Assembly (NCBI GenBank): GCA_025449115.1
Contig: JAHLKC010000049.1
Coordinates: forward strand, 182,090 to 246,089
Source of the DNA: Chytridium lagenaria
Lineage: Eukaryota > Chytridiomycota > Chytridiomycetes > Chytridiales > Chytridiaceae
Direction of reading: 5' to 3'
Length of the DNA: 64,000 nt
The first letter of the stretch is position 1, and the number at the start of each line of letters is the position of its first letter. A program made the position numbers and the translations under genes. The notes under the pieces were generated by a model. The model searched no databases and was not told the origin of the DNA. It saw only the letters and a list, made by a program, of their open reading frames with translations. Below, in pieces: positions 11,350-23,399 of this stretch.

Positions 11350-13888
11350 ACGGGGTCATCGCGGTTGACCAGCAAAAAAGTCTGGGAACAACTTCGTCAT
11401 CATGTTTGTAATGTCTTGGTGGATGAAGTGGGCTTCGATTAAGTGGGTGACGGAGGGGACAAGCATTTGTGAGGTAGCCTTTTTGAGTCTCGCTTTTAGG
11501 GATCCGAACATGGAAGCAGAGTATATGGTGAGTGTATCGTGACAGTGAAGCGAAGCCCCCGCTTTCCGATCCTAACCTTACGACTGCACATACTCTCACT
11601 CATTATCGTTATAGTAAAACGACCTTTCTGGCTTAAATCTACGCGTCAAATTCCTGCAATAACTCTTTTTCTTGTGTTTTCCAGATCCAGTTTAACCGAC
11701 GAACAAAAAAGTTTTGTCTATTTCTGCTTTCCGCCGTCATCTTCTCTTTCCTTGGAGAGACCCTTATTCTCTATTCATTGATGAGTCCATCCGTATTTCG
11801 ACAAGGTGCGTCCTCGCTTCTTTTAAAATATTACAATGTCCCCCATGCTGATTTTATTTAATAGTTCTACCCGGCTTCATCATCCCCATCATGTTCGTCA
11901 TTGCAGACGTCCTAGTCTTCCTCAAAGGAAGCAAAAAATTCGTCGACCGTTGGCAACATATTATATTAATGCCAGGGACATCGTGCATGATGGCTATCCT
12001 ATTCATATACTTTCCCTACTTTACCGATTTCATCGAGGTCAGCTATCATCTTCTCCATTAACTCATCTAACGCCGGTCTAACAGTATCGGCAAAGTCCTG
12101 TTGCTTTCGCCTATGCGCTTTTATACAATGCCGTATTTGGCATCGCGATACTACCGCACACGTTCTGTGGAGCTCTGATCATGCTTCTCCCTATAAGTCC
12201 TGTTTGTTGGTATGTTCCTTTCTTCTTTTCTAACGAAATAACTCTACAAAACTGTATATGATGAGCCTGTCAATTCGTCATCATCTTTATCTAACGAAAC
12301 AAATAGGCTTTTAGTGACGCGGAAACTTGGAGTTTTCCCGTTAAACTACATTGCAACTCTATCTCTTTATGGCTCCGCGTAAGTCTCAACATTGCCTTCC
12401 TATATCCACTTCTGTCTGTTTGTCTCATCTAAATGTTCACTGTTATCACATAGATGCGTTGTGACGCTTATTCGGATGCGAACACACGAATCCCGCCAAC
12501 GTCGGATCTTTGCTATCGAACGAGAGCTCGCCGCTATGGACCAAATATATATGTTGATCATATTCAAGCCATGCCCTCTCTCGATCTCCTCCACATGGAT
12601 GAACCCACACCCAAAACTGCAACCGCTACTATAACGAGCCTGCAGCATGAAGTTAAAACCATTGCAGTTACAGAAGACATTTTAGACGACAACAAGGATA
12701 TCCTGCCGATGACTGCACGAGTGTTTAAGAATCGTGCAAGTTTTTCTTTCGCGAAAGTCGTGCCCAGTAGAGGACGTGACTTCCGGCGTTTCGGCGTTTG
12801 AGAAACAGGAAAGTCCGCTAACGCAAACAGCAGCGTGGAAAATGTCAACACGATGGAGATGAATACAAAAATGCGGATGAGACGTCCGAGAGCTCAGGAA
12901 GCGTTCATGGATTCAAGTGAAAGCGTTTAGAAGATCGGTGAATGAGCATTATGCTGGAACCCATAACGCAGAATGGAGAAAGAGTGGAGTGAGGTGATTT
13001 AGAGTTAGCTTATAGCAGATGGCTTTCGGGACCGTTCGCGCATGGATTAAGGATGAAGTATTTTGGCTTTTTTGTCGCGGAAATTGTGTTTGCGTTTACG
13101 GATACGTGGGGGTGAGTAATGCTAACATGTTGATTTTTACGTATTATTGTTTAAAATGGACTCAGAAATAGAAGAATCATAAAGCTAATGAGTTTTTGAA
13201 TCTGCGTGTAGATGTGCAGCAGAGAAGAACCAAAGGTTCGTCATGTGCACGCATCGTGTGCTGTTACGAAATTTTCGGATTGGGTTAGCATTTCTTCCAC
13301 TCATCGGCGGATTTCTCGTTTGCTGGACAAAAATCGTCCAAGATTTAGATAGGCTCCGTTTAGCCAATCTTGCTATTGAAATTCCCAGGTCATTGGTAAG
13401 CTACCGTGCTTCTTTGTTGGACTTTCATTAGAGTAACATTTGGATTAGGGGTTTCTATTAATATGGAGTACTATGTCGGTGATTAATCCAGAGGATGGAT
13501 CTGCTGAGCTGTTTGCTTGGTAAGACTATTTATTGCTTGTTTCTGCTTAGGCAAACCCAAGCATCTCACATTTTCTCTCTATAGTTACCAAATCATTCTC
13601 CTCTTGGAAGCATGCAGTCTATACCCCATGACACTCAAACATTTCAGTCTCCTCCACACCCTCACCATGCTCCACGTCCTCATCACAGTCTGCATCGTTC
13701 GAAGAGCGAATCTAGTGGAAAACATTCTTCTTTTCTCAAATCTTGGATCAACGGGCACATTGGAATGCGTCGTGAACTGTAAGGAGATGAGAAGGCTTTT
13801 CGCGTTGGAGCGCGTGTTAGAAAGAAGAAAGGAAAGAGGAAACTTAAAAACGGAAAAGGACTGTGGAGATGCTATAAACGTGGTATAA
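11350..13888 (+). CDS. Large multipass membrane protein, family not recognised (possibly two adjacent 7TM-like genes)
   Basis: Spliced exons keep phase across at least five introns. Hydrophobic segments in order are IMFVMSWWMKW, FCLFLLSAVIFSFLGETLIL, GFIIPIMFVIADVLVFL, CMMAILFIYFPYF, FAYALLYNAVFGIAIL, ALIMLLPISPVCW and NYIATLSLYGSACVVTLI. A charged tail follows (RTHESRQRRIFAIERE, then DEPTPKTATATITS and LDDNKDILPM). Seven segments plus a cytosolic tail suggest a receptor-like fold. From about 12900 a second hydrophobic group appears: FGFFVAEIVFAFTDTW, IGLAFLPLIGGFLVCWTKI, GFLLIWSTMSVI, YQIILLLEACSLYPM and LTMLHVLITVCIV. It ends in a charged tail by 13888. Whether this is one long gene or two is unclear. 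The frame breaks near 12545 and 12800. An RGS or G-protein role is possible but unsupported. Confidence 0.42.
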
Positions 13889-14305
13889 TAAAATGTGGCG
13901 GCCGGACTGGCGAAAAGAGAAATCAGCCACAAAGCTGTGAGCTTACAATCTCGCTGGGAGATTCCGCCACGGGGTTTTTCAAATGTAAGAAAGATCGCTG
14001 TTTAAACCACATGTCGAGTAGACCACGGTCTTTGTTACAGGTTTTGGACGCAGATCTAAATCAAATCAACACCGATATATACCACCGAAGTGGTCCCAGT
14101 CCCCTCACACATTAATGACCACCAAAGCCCTCCATACAAATTGAATCCACGAATAAAGCCAACTTCAAATGGTGGATTCGGAATGTTTTTCGTTATTAAA
14201 TCACGCTGTGCCGCACAAAAATAAAAAAGAAAGGATAAACAACAAAAGGGATCCCGGCGATATGCAAAAAAAACACCGTTGAAGAAATGTGAAAAAAAAA
14301 AGCTC
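13889..14305. other. Intergenic, 3' regions of two convergent genes
   Basis: Lies between the ends of the multipass gene and the dihydrolipoamide succinyltransferase gene. It has A-rich runs near 14210-14300 and no coding signal. Confidence 0.4.
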
Positions 14306-16210
14306 TTAAACGTTCAGGAGAAGCCTGCGGGGGTCTTCAATGATCTCCTTGACCTTGACAAGGAACGACACGGCCTCACGGCCGTCAACCATGCGGTGGT
14401 CGTAGGTGAGAGCAATGTACATCTGCAAAAAGGTTGGAAAAACAAGATTGTTAGTTTACATGAATATTTATCGAGCAGGGACGAAAAAAAAACATCACAT
14501 ACCATTGGCCTAATTTCAACCTTTCCGTTAATGGCGACGGGGCGTTCCTTGATAGCGTGCATACCGAGAATGGCCGATTGGGGCTGGTTGATGATCGGAG
14601 TCCCCATCATTGATCCAAAGACACCACCGTTAGAAATGGTGAAAGTTCCGCCAGCCATATCCTCAATTTGAATAAGATTGTCCTTTGCCTGCAATATACG
14701 TCGTCGTTAAACACAAAAATTATACAACTTTTTTACAAACCTTTTTACCAAGCTCAGCAAGGGTCTTTTCAGCGTCAAGCATGGACATACGTTCGCAGTT
14801 ACGGAGAACGGGGGTGACAAGACCCTTGGGTGTCGCAACGGCCACGGAGATGTCAACAAAGTCGCTGTACACGACTTCATTGCCTTCGATGCGGGCATTG
14901 ACCTCAGGGATGGCCTTGAGGGCAGCGGTGGACGCGGCGATAAAGGCAGACATGAATCCAAGCTTAACTCCGTGCTTCTCGAGAACGAGGTCCTTGTACT
15001 TTGAACGGAACTCCATGATGTAGCTGCCAATACAGAAAGAGAAAAAATGGATTAAAATACTGCGGTTTGCAGGAAGTGCATATAGGACGCGTTTAGAATT
15101 TTACCTCATGTCAACTTCGTTAAAGGTGGTGAGGGAGGCGGCGACGTTCTGGGATTCCTTCAAGCGCTCAGAAATTCTCAGCCGCATCCTGCTCATCTTC
15201 ACGCGACGCTCGACACGAGATCCCGGAGTGTTAAGGACACCCTCGGGCACTGACGGGGCAGGGGAGGCTGGAAATAGAGGCATCAGAACAAATATCATCA
15301 AGTGAGGTTATTGCCAAACAAGATTGTATCAACTCACGCTTTGCAGCGGGCGGCGGGGTGGGCTTTGAAGCGGCAGGTGCGGGGGTGGGTGCCGGAGGAG
15401 GAGGGGGAGCGGCAGCAGCTTGGGGAGCCGGAGTGGGAGCTGCTGCGGCGGGGAGGAGGGGGGGCGGATGCAGTGGGTACCGGGGCTGCAGGAGCGGCGG
15501 CAGACGGATCACCCTTGCCATCGAGGTCGACCTTTAAAGGTTTCCGCCAACTGCCACGGTGTCGCCTTCGGCAAACATGAGCTCAAGAATCTGACCAGCT
15601 TCGGGAGAGTTGACAGTGACATCCACCTGTTTTATGTCAGATCATGATCATTTTAGTGATGCTGCACCTTGTCGGTCTCGATCGTCGCGATTTGCTCGTC
15701 GCGGGCCACGAAGTCGCCGACCTCTGTAAACCCGTTAGCATGCAACTTTTATCTTAAATGCGACCACGTACTCTTGTGCCATTTTGAGAGGGTTCCTTCA
15801 GTGATAGAGTCGGCCATAGGCGGGACTTTTACGACCTTCTCAGCTAATAAAGAAAGAAAAGGTTAGCATTTCTGACATCTTTGACCATGATCATAGCTCA
15901 AACGAAGGTAAACTTACTCAAGAATCTGACATGGCTCTTAAGGGTAATCCTATTCAGGCTATAAAGATGGAAAAGGTCCGGATGGGATCAAGATTAAGTC
16001 AGTCACCATTCAATTCCCGTCTAGAAAACTCGGTATCTCCCTTCAAAAAAGAACGCCATCCTCCTCGCACTGGATCCAAAAAGAAAGAATATGAACTCAC
16101 GCATGCGCCGAGATGGATGATGATGCGGCAGTAAGCCTGTTTTGCAGCTGTGTAGACCTTATGAGGCCGTTGCTTGCAGAGACGAGAGATCGCCTGCTCG
16201 AGGACAGCAT
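14306..16210 (-). CDS. KGD2: Dihydrolipoamide succinyltransferase, E2 of the 2-oxoglutarate dehydrogenase complex
   Basis: Mitochondrial TCA-cycle enzyme passing succinyl groups from lipoate to CoA. The start (ATG at 16208-16210) opens [20 protein letters not shown], an Arg/Ser-rich presequence typical of matrix import. The lipoyl domain follows: [12 protein letters not shown] entry, [15 protein letters not shown] with the lipoylated Lys, then [16 protein letters not shown] and [13 protein letters not shown] Pro/Ala-rich hinge comes next, then the catalytic core: [90 protein letters not shown] and [12 protein letters not shown] with the catalytic His and Asp, ending LLLNV (stop at 14306). No E3-binding domain is seen, as expected for this E2. 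The frame shifts just after GGNL (about 15530) and again in the hinge. Confidence 0.93.
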
Positions 16211-16337
16211 CGTTCGTTCGTTCCGTGGATGAGGCGGGGAAGGAAAAGAAGAAAAGTTGAGTTGGCGGGATCGAAGAAATTTCAATTCAAACGCCCTCTT
16301 GTCTGACACGGTATTCAAAACTTGCGACTTTGAGAAA
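16211..16337. promoter_or_regulatory. Divergent promoter, KGD2 / HSE1
   Basis: 127 bp separate the two start codons. It contains the direct repeat cgttcgttcgttc near 16210. I see no clear TATA element. Confidence 0.4.
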
Positions 16338-18172
16338 ATGGGCAGCATCGAGGAGAGCATCGCAAAGGCGACTTCAGAAACAAACACTGGCGAGAACTGG
16401 GGGTTAATCATCGAGGTGTGCGAGAAGGCAAACAGGTGAGTTGTGTGAGAGTGGTGGTGGTGGTGGTGGTTTGGTTGTGGCGTGGTGTGTTGGTGTGGTG
16501 GTATCTGACTATTCCTTTGCATGCAAAAAAACCTGCTTGAAGCTCCGAGTCTACTGCTCGAGAGACCATCCTTGCTCTCACAAAGCGGCTCACCCATCGA
16601 AATGTCAACGTAAGATACGATACTTTAAATCCAAAGTTGTTGAGACGGCATTTTAATCCGTCGCAGGTCGTGCTTTTTGCTCTTACGGTGGCAAACGCTC
16701 TTGTTCAAAACTGCAGCATCACCGTACACCGAGAGATTTCTTCCCGTGCCTTCATCGATACCCTCGTCAAGCAGGTGGCCAACACCGCCATCCATGAGAC
16801 GGTTCGAACCAGGATCCTTGAGCTCATACGCCAATGGTCCGAGAGCTTTAAGGCGGATCCAACTCTAGGGTATCCATATATCACAAAGATTGTTTTAGGC
16901 TTACAATATTGCCAGATACATTGTCGACACTTACAACCAGCTTAAAGCGCAAGGTAAGGATAGTTGTTGCAACGTCAACTGATCAAGGTGGAGGATACAA
17001 GTTTCCCAATCCCAACCAAAAACCTGAGAAGATTAAGGTACTATTCTATCCACTCAGCTTGAGATGTTAATATCGCTGTCAGACGCAGAGCTCCATTGAT
17101 AAGGAAAGGGAGGAGGAAGAGCTTCAACTAGCCGTAAGCATGGATACCATCAAATTTCCATTGTTTCAACCCTCTTACTCTGTTCACAGATGGCGCTGTC
17201 GCTTTCAGCTCAGGAGAATGCAAAAAAGGTAAAGTGTCAACATCTCATCCTTGATGTCTAACTTTAACGGTTAGAAGAGTTCAAGTTCATCTGCTGCTGC
17301 CCCGAAATCCCCTGCAAAAGGAAAGGTCATCTGCAAGGTTCGCGCACTATACGATTTTGCTGGACTGGAAGAAGGAGAACTCCGCATGAACAGAGGAGAC
17401 GTTGTTGATGTTTATGATGACACTACGTTTAAGGACTGGTGGAAGGGAGAGTTTAGAGGTCAAATTGGTATTTTTTCCCGTCCAACTATGTTGAAAGGGT
17501 TGCCGAAGGAGAGAGCACTGCTCAGCCGCCTAATGGTGCATCCATCGGCTCTACTGGTCAGCAGGGCCTTGACGCTAATGGCAAAGTGGATGAGTTTGTT
17601 CAACTCTTGAGCCGTATTGATCCAAAGAGAGACAATCTTTCTGAAAATGATAGGATTCAGGTTGATTTTGAACAAGTCTTTGCCGCTTCTGACTTCTCTT
17701 TTTTACGTAGGAGCTTTACCAAGGATTACTGTTGATGCGCCCTAAGGTCGTCAAGGAGATTGAGACAAGGAATATTGCGCAAGGTAGGTATTTTTTTTTC
17801 TCTAGATTCACATTAGGCCACTGTTGTAACTATAGTGTATTTATGCAGAGGAGCTTAGAATTTTGAACGAAAGGTTCACCACAGCTTGTTCAACCTACCA
17901 CAAACTGATGGAAGCGTCCTTGGCAGCTCAAAGAAATGGTAATGCTCTACACACATATATTAACATCATGAAACAAATATTCTAACTGGACACAAAATAA
18001 AGCCTACGCTGCGGGAGGCTATTCAGCTTACCAGCAACCTCCCAACCAATACGCACCCGCGACCCAATACCAACAAGCCCCGGCCCAATACGGCAATCAG
18101 TATCACACAGCTGCCCCCTACCAGCAACAACCCCAACAACCTCATCCTTCGCAAATGTATCCCTCTCAATGA
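16338..18172 (+). CDS. HSE1: ESCRT-0 subunit HSE1 (STAM homologue): VHS, UIM, SH3
   Basis: Works with VPS27 on endosomes to gather ubiquitinated cargo. The start is MGSIEESIAKATSET (ATG 16338-16340). The VHS domain spans about residues 5-150: NWGLIIEVCEKAN, TKRLTHRNVNV, VVLFALTVANALVQNC, ISSRAFIDTLVKQV and RTRILELIRQWSESF. A ubiquitin-interacting motif EEEELQLAMALSLSAQE follows. The SH3 domain reads KVRALYDFAGLEEGEL then GDVVDVYDD then WWKGEFRGQIGIFP. Next comes the GAT-like coiled core (VDEFVQLLSRIDPKRDNLSE, then YQGLLLMRPKVVKEI). The Gln/Pro/Tyr-rich tail ends QQPQQPHPSQMYPSQ. At least one base is missing near 17475-17480, where the SH3 runs out of frame. The stop (18170-18172) overlaps the stop of the convergent SSX2IP-like gene. 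Confidence 0.93.
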
Positions 18173-20178
18173 GGAGTCCTCTGCATTAATATATTTTCCT
18201 TATCAGGACCCCGCGGTCTTAAATCAATCTGCACTTTAGCCGATTTCGCGCTAGAGTCTTTTTTGCGAAGGGCAGATTTCACTGTTACCGGCGTGCGTGA
18301 TATGTCCTTCGGAGTCAGTGTTCGGGATATCGGTCGACGTGTGGAGGGGGCAGGGGTGATGGCGAATGTCTCGCTTTCAGTGACAACGTCGTGGTCGCCT
18401 CTAAAATAAAGGTCATCGGTTGAATCATCCATGTCTTCATCAATGCCGAGATGATCGGAAAGAGCGAGTTTTCTCATCGGTGTGGTTCCGTAATTCTTTT
18501 CCGATGGTTTCTTCATCCACCTTTAAAAAGTGATTAGCTAAACAAAAGAAGGGGACGGTAAGAAACTTACATTGGTGTTAAGGGCATATCAAGGTTGTGA
18601 AGTAGTTTTGTTGTTTCAAAGGATGCCTTTTCGGTCTCCAAATCATGTCGTTCGCGCTATAAAAGAGACTTTTAAATGACGAGAAATACTAAGGATAAAA
18701 TGGTGTACCTGCAAGGCACTACGCTCAAACCCGAGCTTCACAGCAGCCTCAGTGAACTTTTTTCGTTCTTCCTCCAAATCCGTCTGTCTCTTCTCCAATA
18801 AATCACGTTGCCTTCTCAACTCCTCCGATAGTCTACATGGATCAAAACCAATGCATTAAAGCTCCTTCTCACCGTTCCTCCTCTTCAGACACCTCCGGCA
18901 TCGCCTTCGCCACGTCATACACCACCGCTTCCAACAGTTCATTCTGTCTATCAATGATTCTCTTATACTCATCTTCACAAAAATAAAAACAAATCATCAA
19001 TATTATCAGTTGAAATCTCAATTCTCACCAGCTTGCTTTTTCAAATCAAAAATAAGGGCTTCAGTGTTTTCGGAACATCTCTCGGGCGGTGCTTTGATTC
19101 CTCTTGCTTTTGGTGTTTTCGAGAGCATCGTGAGTAGGTTTGCGTGTTTCAATTGAATCGAGTCCCAGACCATGTTCAACGGCATTTGAAATTGTTTCCT
19201 TTCGTGGTCCGCCATTGGCTGCAACAATGGTAAGGATAATTATTTGACTTTAAAAGTTTTCTTACGGAAAATGCCATTTCAGAATACTCAAAGACTTCGT
19301 GCCGTGTTTTTTCAAAGAGATGAAGAAGAGCTTGCCGTAGTCCTTGGTTCTCGATCAAAAGTTCTTTTTCTCTTTCTTCCTTGGTCTTTAAGACGAGGTT
19401 GTATAAATGCTCATCCTTACAGAATGTTTAGATTAGAATATACGTCAATCTTACCTTTTTCATCTGCGGATTCGGCGCCGTCGTTCGTGTCAATGGGTTT
19501 GCAAGCCTCATTTTCCCTTTTTGTTGGTCGATTTGTGGTTTCTGCACACGTTCTTTCAGCGTTGCCAATTCGGATGTCATCCGCTTAAGCTTATGCTAGC
19601 AGCAATGCTTAGTGTGATTTCCAGGCTGTATCCCTTACCGTGTATTGAACATTATTTGCCTGGTTGTTCGCAAGCGCTTTACTCAGATCGTCTTTTGCTA
19701 ACGGAGTTTCTCGGTGAGACTCTTACATGTTCTTTCTGTTTGCCTTTACATATAAGTTCACAAAAGAAAACTTTGGGCACAAACTCACTGTACTCGTTGG
19801 TTCAACGCACTGTTTTGCCGTTCAAGACTCTCCACATTAGCCCTCAACTTCATCTACGCTATTTCAGCCTGATATGCCCACTCTAACAACTTACAATACT
19901 ATTCTGTAACCCTTCGTTCTCCATCAAAATCTGGCCAGACCGTTCTCGTGCTTCCTCTTCTTGAGTTCCATACCGCTAACAAAGAGGTTAAGTAGGTGTT
20001 TTTTTCGAAGACCGAAAAAAACCTGAATTTGACAGAGAAGCGCAAAGAAACCGTCGAGAATGGAGGCGATGGCGTCCGGGTCTGTTAGGGATTGGATGGC
20101 GGTAAGGTGGACGGTGAGACCGGCGTTGGCGAGCATGTGCTGGACGACGGGGATGCGGTCGTCATCTAGGACAGTCAT
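18166..20178 (-). CDS. SSX2IP/ADIP/Msd1-family centrosome-anchoring coiled-coil protein
   Basis: The family (afadin- and alpha-actinin-binding protein in animals, Msd1 in fission yeast) anchors microtubule minus ends at centrosomes or spindle poles and acts in ciliogenesis. The N-terminus MTVLDDDRIPVVQHMLANAG then LDGFFALLCQIQ corresponds to the conserved head. Coiled coil follows: ENQGLRQALLHLFEKTRHEV, NMVWDSIQLKHANLL, SENTEALIFDLKKQA, IIDRQNELLEAVVYDVAKAM and LSEELRRQRDLLEKRQTDLE. The diagnostic block ERKKFTEAAVKLGFERSALQ closely matches ADIP's FTEAAIRLGxERKAFEEE. The tail is Ser/Thr/Lys-rich with several S/TP sites (MPLTPMW, TLTPKDISRTP) that could be kinase targets. It ends MQRTPH (TGA at 18166-18168). 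About six short introns. The stop codon region is shared with HSE1. Confidence 0.7.
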
Positions 20179-20658
20179 TTGTCCGAAATTCGTTTGTTGA
20201 TTGTCAGTTGTTGAGTTGGGTTTTTTAAGTTGGGGATCTAAGGAATGCCGACAGCGATTGCTGCCTGAGTGAATGTTTCGTTGATAATCATCAAGTAGCC
20301 GTCGAGAGGGCGGCGGCTCTGAGAATACTGGAATTAATCCTTTGTGGTTGGTTTTTGTTGATATGAACCTGAAGGGAGTTGGTAGAGCAATATTTGTCTC
20401 ATCCTACAGATTTGTGCAGCTGGACAGAGCTTTCGACGTTGAAACTGTATAGTCCAGTGTGTAAAATGGAAATATACAAAGATGTTCCTCCGTTAAACTT
20501 TAGCTGTTTCACATTCGCTGCATGGTGAATTATGTAAATACATCCATGTTATTCCGTTTTTTTTTATAACAAATCTCTGCGTCGAAACCCATGGTTGCGT
20601 AGAGCGATGTGACGGATGACCGAGCTGCCAGCAGGGCAATCGACATGATCTCAGCTAT
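20179..20658. other. Intergenic, divergent promoter region
   Basis: Lies between the SSX2IP-like start and the eIF2B beta start. A T-rich run is at about 20558-20570. No other feature seen. Confidence 0.4.
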
Positions 20659-22088
20659 ATGGAATGCATTCAAGTTTTGGGTAATGTCTTTGGGGATGCA
20701 CTTGCTGCAAAACTTTGCACATCATCAGAAAAAAAGCATGTCACTGCCCGAAGTGCGCTGTTGGCCCGAAAACTGAAGAGAAGGTGCAGCACCCACAAAA
20801 AAGTTCTCCTAACACCGAGATCAGGCAAGTCGCAGGTTCATACCAAGTATCATGGAAACCGCCAGTGCACTCCGCATTGTTGTCGGAAGGACTCGATGGA
20901 ATGATATGACCGGCTACTTGCCAACATTAAGAAAACGGGAAGTTTCCTCGTCGATGCACAACATGTTGGTAAGTATTTCCCTTGATATCATTGAATACTG
21001 ATATTTGCGAAGAAACGGCAACGGGAAATATCGTGAGACGAGTGTTGAACTTGATCAGAGAGGAGAGCGTTACTTTACACGAGAGTAGCCCCGAATTGAG
21101 TAGTAGAGAGTTGAAGGATGCGTTGAAGAATGTGGTTATTGATGCGATAAAGGAATTGATGGATGAAATTGAGGATGCCTCTTCAAATATCGCACGGCAA
21201 GCTTTGGAGCATATACACACAAAGTAGGGAATACTTCTAGCATAGATGCTGATGAAGCATGTAGTGAGATCATCATGACGGTTGGAAAGTCCGTGGCAGT
21301 AGAAAAGTTCTTAAAAGAGGCAGCAAAGGTTCGAAAGTTCCAAGTCATTATTGCGGAAACTGCACCGTCGTGAGTATTTCATTGTGCAGTTTTTGGTTTT
21401 AAGCAAGCTTTTGCAGATATCAAGGGCAGGAGATGGCTTATACTCTGTCGAAAGCTGGCATTGACACTACAGTGATCGCGGATGCAGCTATTTTCGCAGT
21501 CATGTCGAGGGTAAATAAGGTCATCCTGGGTACACATGCGGGTAGGATCAATGATTCTTTCCTTCCAGTCTCGGCCGTTTTAACCTTAGTTCACTAGTTT
21601 TGGGTAATGGAGCTTTGGTCGCTGTTAATGGAAGTCACGTTATGGCGGCGGCCGCGAAACATCACTCAACTCCCGTGGTCGTGTTGTCCGAATTGTTCAA
21701 GTTCTCTGTGCTCTACCCATTTGACCCTGAAAAGTTTAACGTTTTCCTAAACCCAGACGACGTGATTAGTTTCGAAGATGGTAGAAAATATTATTTATGC
21801 TATTATTAACAATGCGGAACAGGCGATATTATTGAGAGAATAGATGTGATCAACCCTCAATTTGACTTTGTAGTTCCGGAGCTTGTGAGCCTTTACATTA
21901 CCAACATGTGAGTGTCTCGCGCGCAACGCTTTTTTTTCAAGGTTTCATAAGGTTTCATTCTGACCTCTGCCTTCTTCCTCTCCGCGTCTTCCTTTACTTT
22001 CTCTCTCCATAAAATAGCGGCGCATATCCAGCATCTTATGTAGGCCGCCTTCTGAGCGAGACCTATCACCAGCGACATGGAGCTGTGA
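20659..22088 (+). CDS. GCD7: Translation initiation factor eIF2B subunit beta
   Basis: Part of the regulatory core of the eIF2B guanine-nucleotide exchange factor, target of eIF2-alpha phosphorylation in stress control of translation. Readable blocks: [11 protein letters not shown] then (after a 44-bp intron) [78 protein letters not shown] then [30 protein letters not shown]; [59 protein letters not shown]; and [15 protein letters not shown] near the end. These follow human EIF2B2 order exactly. Frame changes occur near 20860, 20912 and in the last codons, where DMEL and TGA (22086-22088) make a natural end if one base is missing. The true ATG may be 20738 rather than 20659. Confidence 0.88.
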
Positions 22089-22164
22089 GCCTTGTTCTGA
22101 AAGGCCTCAATTTGAATAAATCTTACAGTATAAAAATTTTGAAGGCCGCGTGTTGTTTCGAACC

Positions 22165-23399
22165 ATGGCCCTACGTACAGAAGCTCCCCGCGGTGGATTC
22201 AACTTTGAGAACTATGCCAGGTACGAGACGGATGGATACCAGCTGTTGCACGATGAATGAAGGTTGAAGGTTTGGCGGTAGTGGTGGTAGATGCCATCCT
22301 ACTCCACCTCTACCTTCATTTATTACCATACATCAGACTCGTTATTCCCAGAGAGGCTGACCATGCTTTACATCCGAAGGAATGAGCTGTTGTTGAACAA
22401 GGGCATGAAGATGCCCAAAGCGACCAGCACGGGTACCACCATTGTCGGATGCTTGTACAAGGTTCGCGGAGAAGTATGCGTCATGGAGTCTTAACCAACT
22501 TTCTGTTTCCAGGATGGTCTCGTTCTTGGTGCAGACACTAGGGCAACAGAGGGACCAATTGTTGCCGACAAGAACTGTGAAAAGATTCATTACCTTGCTC
22601 CCAACATGTACTGCTGTGGTGCTGGAACAGCTGCAGACACTGAGTTCACGACTGCCTTGATTTCATCCAAGCTTGAGCTTCATCGTCTGTCAACAGGGCG
22701 GGAGGCCAGAGTCGTCACTGCTATGACCATGTTGAAGCAGATGCTCTTCAGGTACTTTTAGAATCTTTTTAGCCTCATTTATTGAATGCTTTGGTAGATA
22801 CCAAGGTCATATTGGAGCCGCGCTTGTCCTGGGTGGATTTGATGCAACTGGACCTCACCTCTTCACCATCTACCCCCACGGATCTACCGACAAGTTGCCT
22901 TATGTTACCATGGGTTCCGGTTCTCTCGCGGCCATGTCTGTATTTGAAGCGAAATGGAAGGACGGGCTTACTGTGAGTGTTTTTTCACATCCTTTTCTGT
23001 CGCCTTTGCTGACAGTGTACTTTTTTCCTTTTAAAGCGCGAGGAAGCTATTGAGCTCGTGAAGGATGCTATTGAGGCCGGTGTGTTCAATGATTTGGGAT
23101 CTGGTAGCAACGTGGATGTTTGTGTCATTAAGAAGGACAGTACGGAGTATCTTCGTAACTACCGCAGACCTAACGAGAGAGAGCCTAAGGAGCAGAGCTA
23201 CAAGTTCCGCAAGGGAACTACAAGTAAGTTGCCTAATTATTTTCTCTTGTTTTTTGTTTGACGTTTAAGAGTCAAAGGAATGCATACTGATTTGACGATT
23301 CCTTTTTTTTCTTCAATTTGATGCGTTATAGCTGTCCTTACCGAGAAGATCCACAGGGTCGTGGATGTTCTTGAGGGGGATGCCATGGACACGAGCTAA
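22165..23399 (+). CDS. PUP1: 20S proteasome subunit beta-2 (trypsin-like catalytic subunit)
   Basis: One of three proteolytic subunits of the 20S core. The start is [19 protein letters not shown] (ATG 22165). A propeptide of about 35 residues ([16 protein letters not shown]) ends at G|TTIVG, exposing the catalytic Thr1. Then come [20 protein letters not shown] (Asp17 region), [20 protein letters not shown] (Lys33 region), [55 protein letters not shown] and [19 protein letters not shown]. The C-terminal arm [13 protein letters not shown] ends GDAMDTS (TAA 23397-23399). The long C-terminal extension that wraps beta-3 is present, as expected for beta-2. Introns are short. Its start lies 77 bp after the eIF2B beta stop, same strand. 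Among the least damaged genes here. Confidence 0.95.

Noticed and set aside
11350..11535. Copia RNase H fragment, from the string EAEYMVSVS
   Set aside because: The string reads straight through an intron donor. The exon joins in phase to a membrane segment, and no other RNase H motif is nearby.
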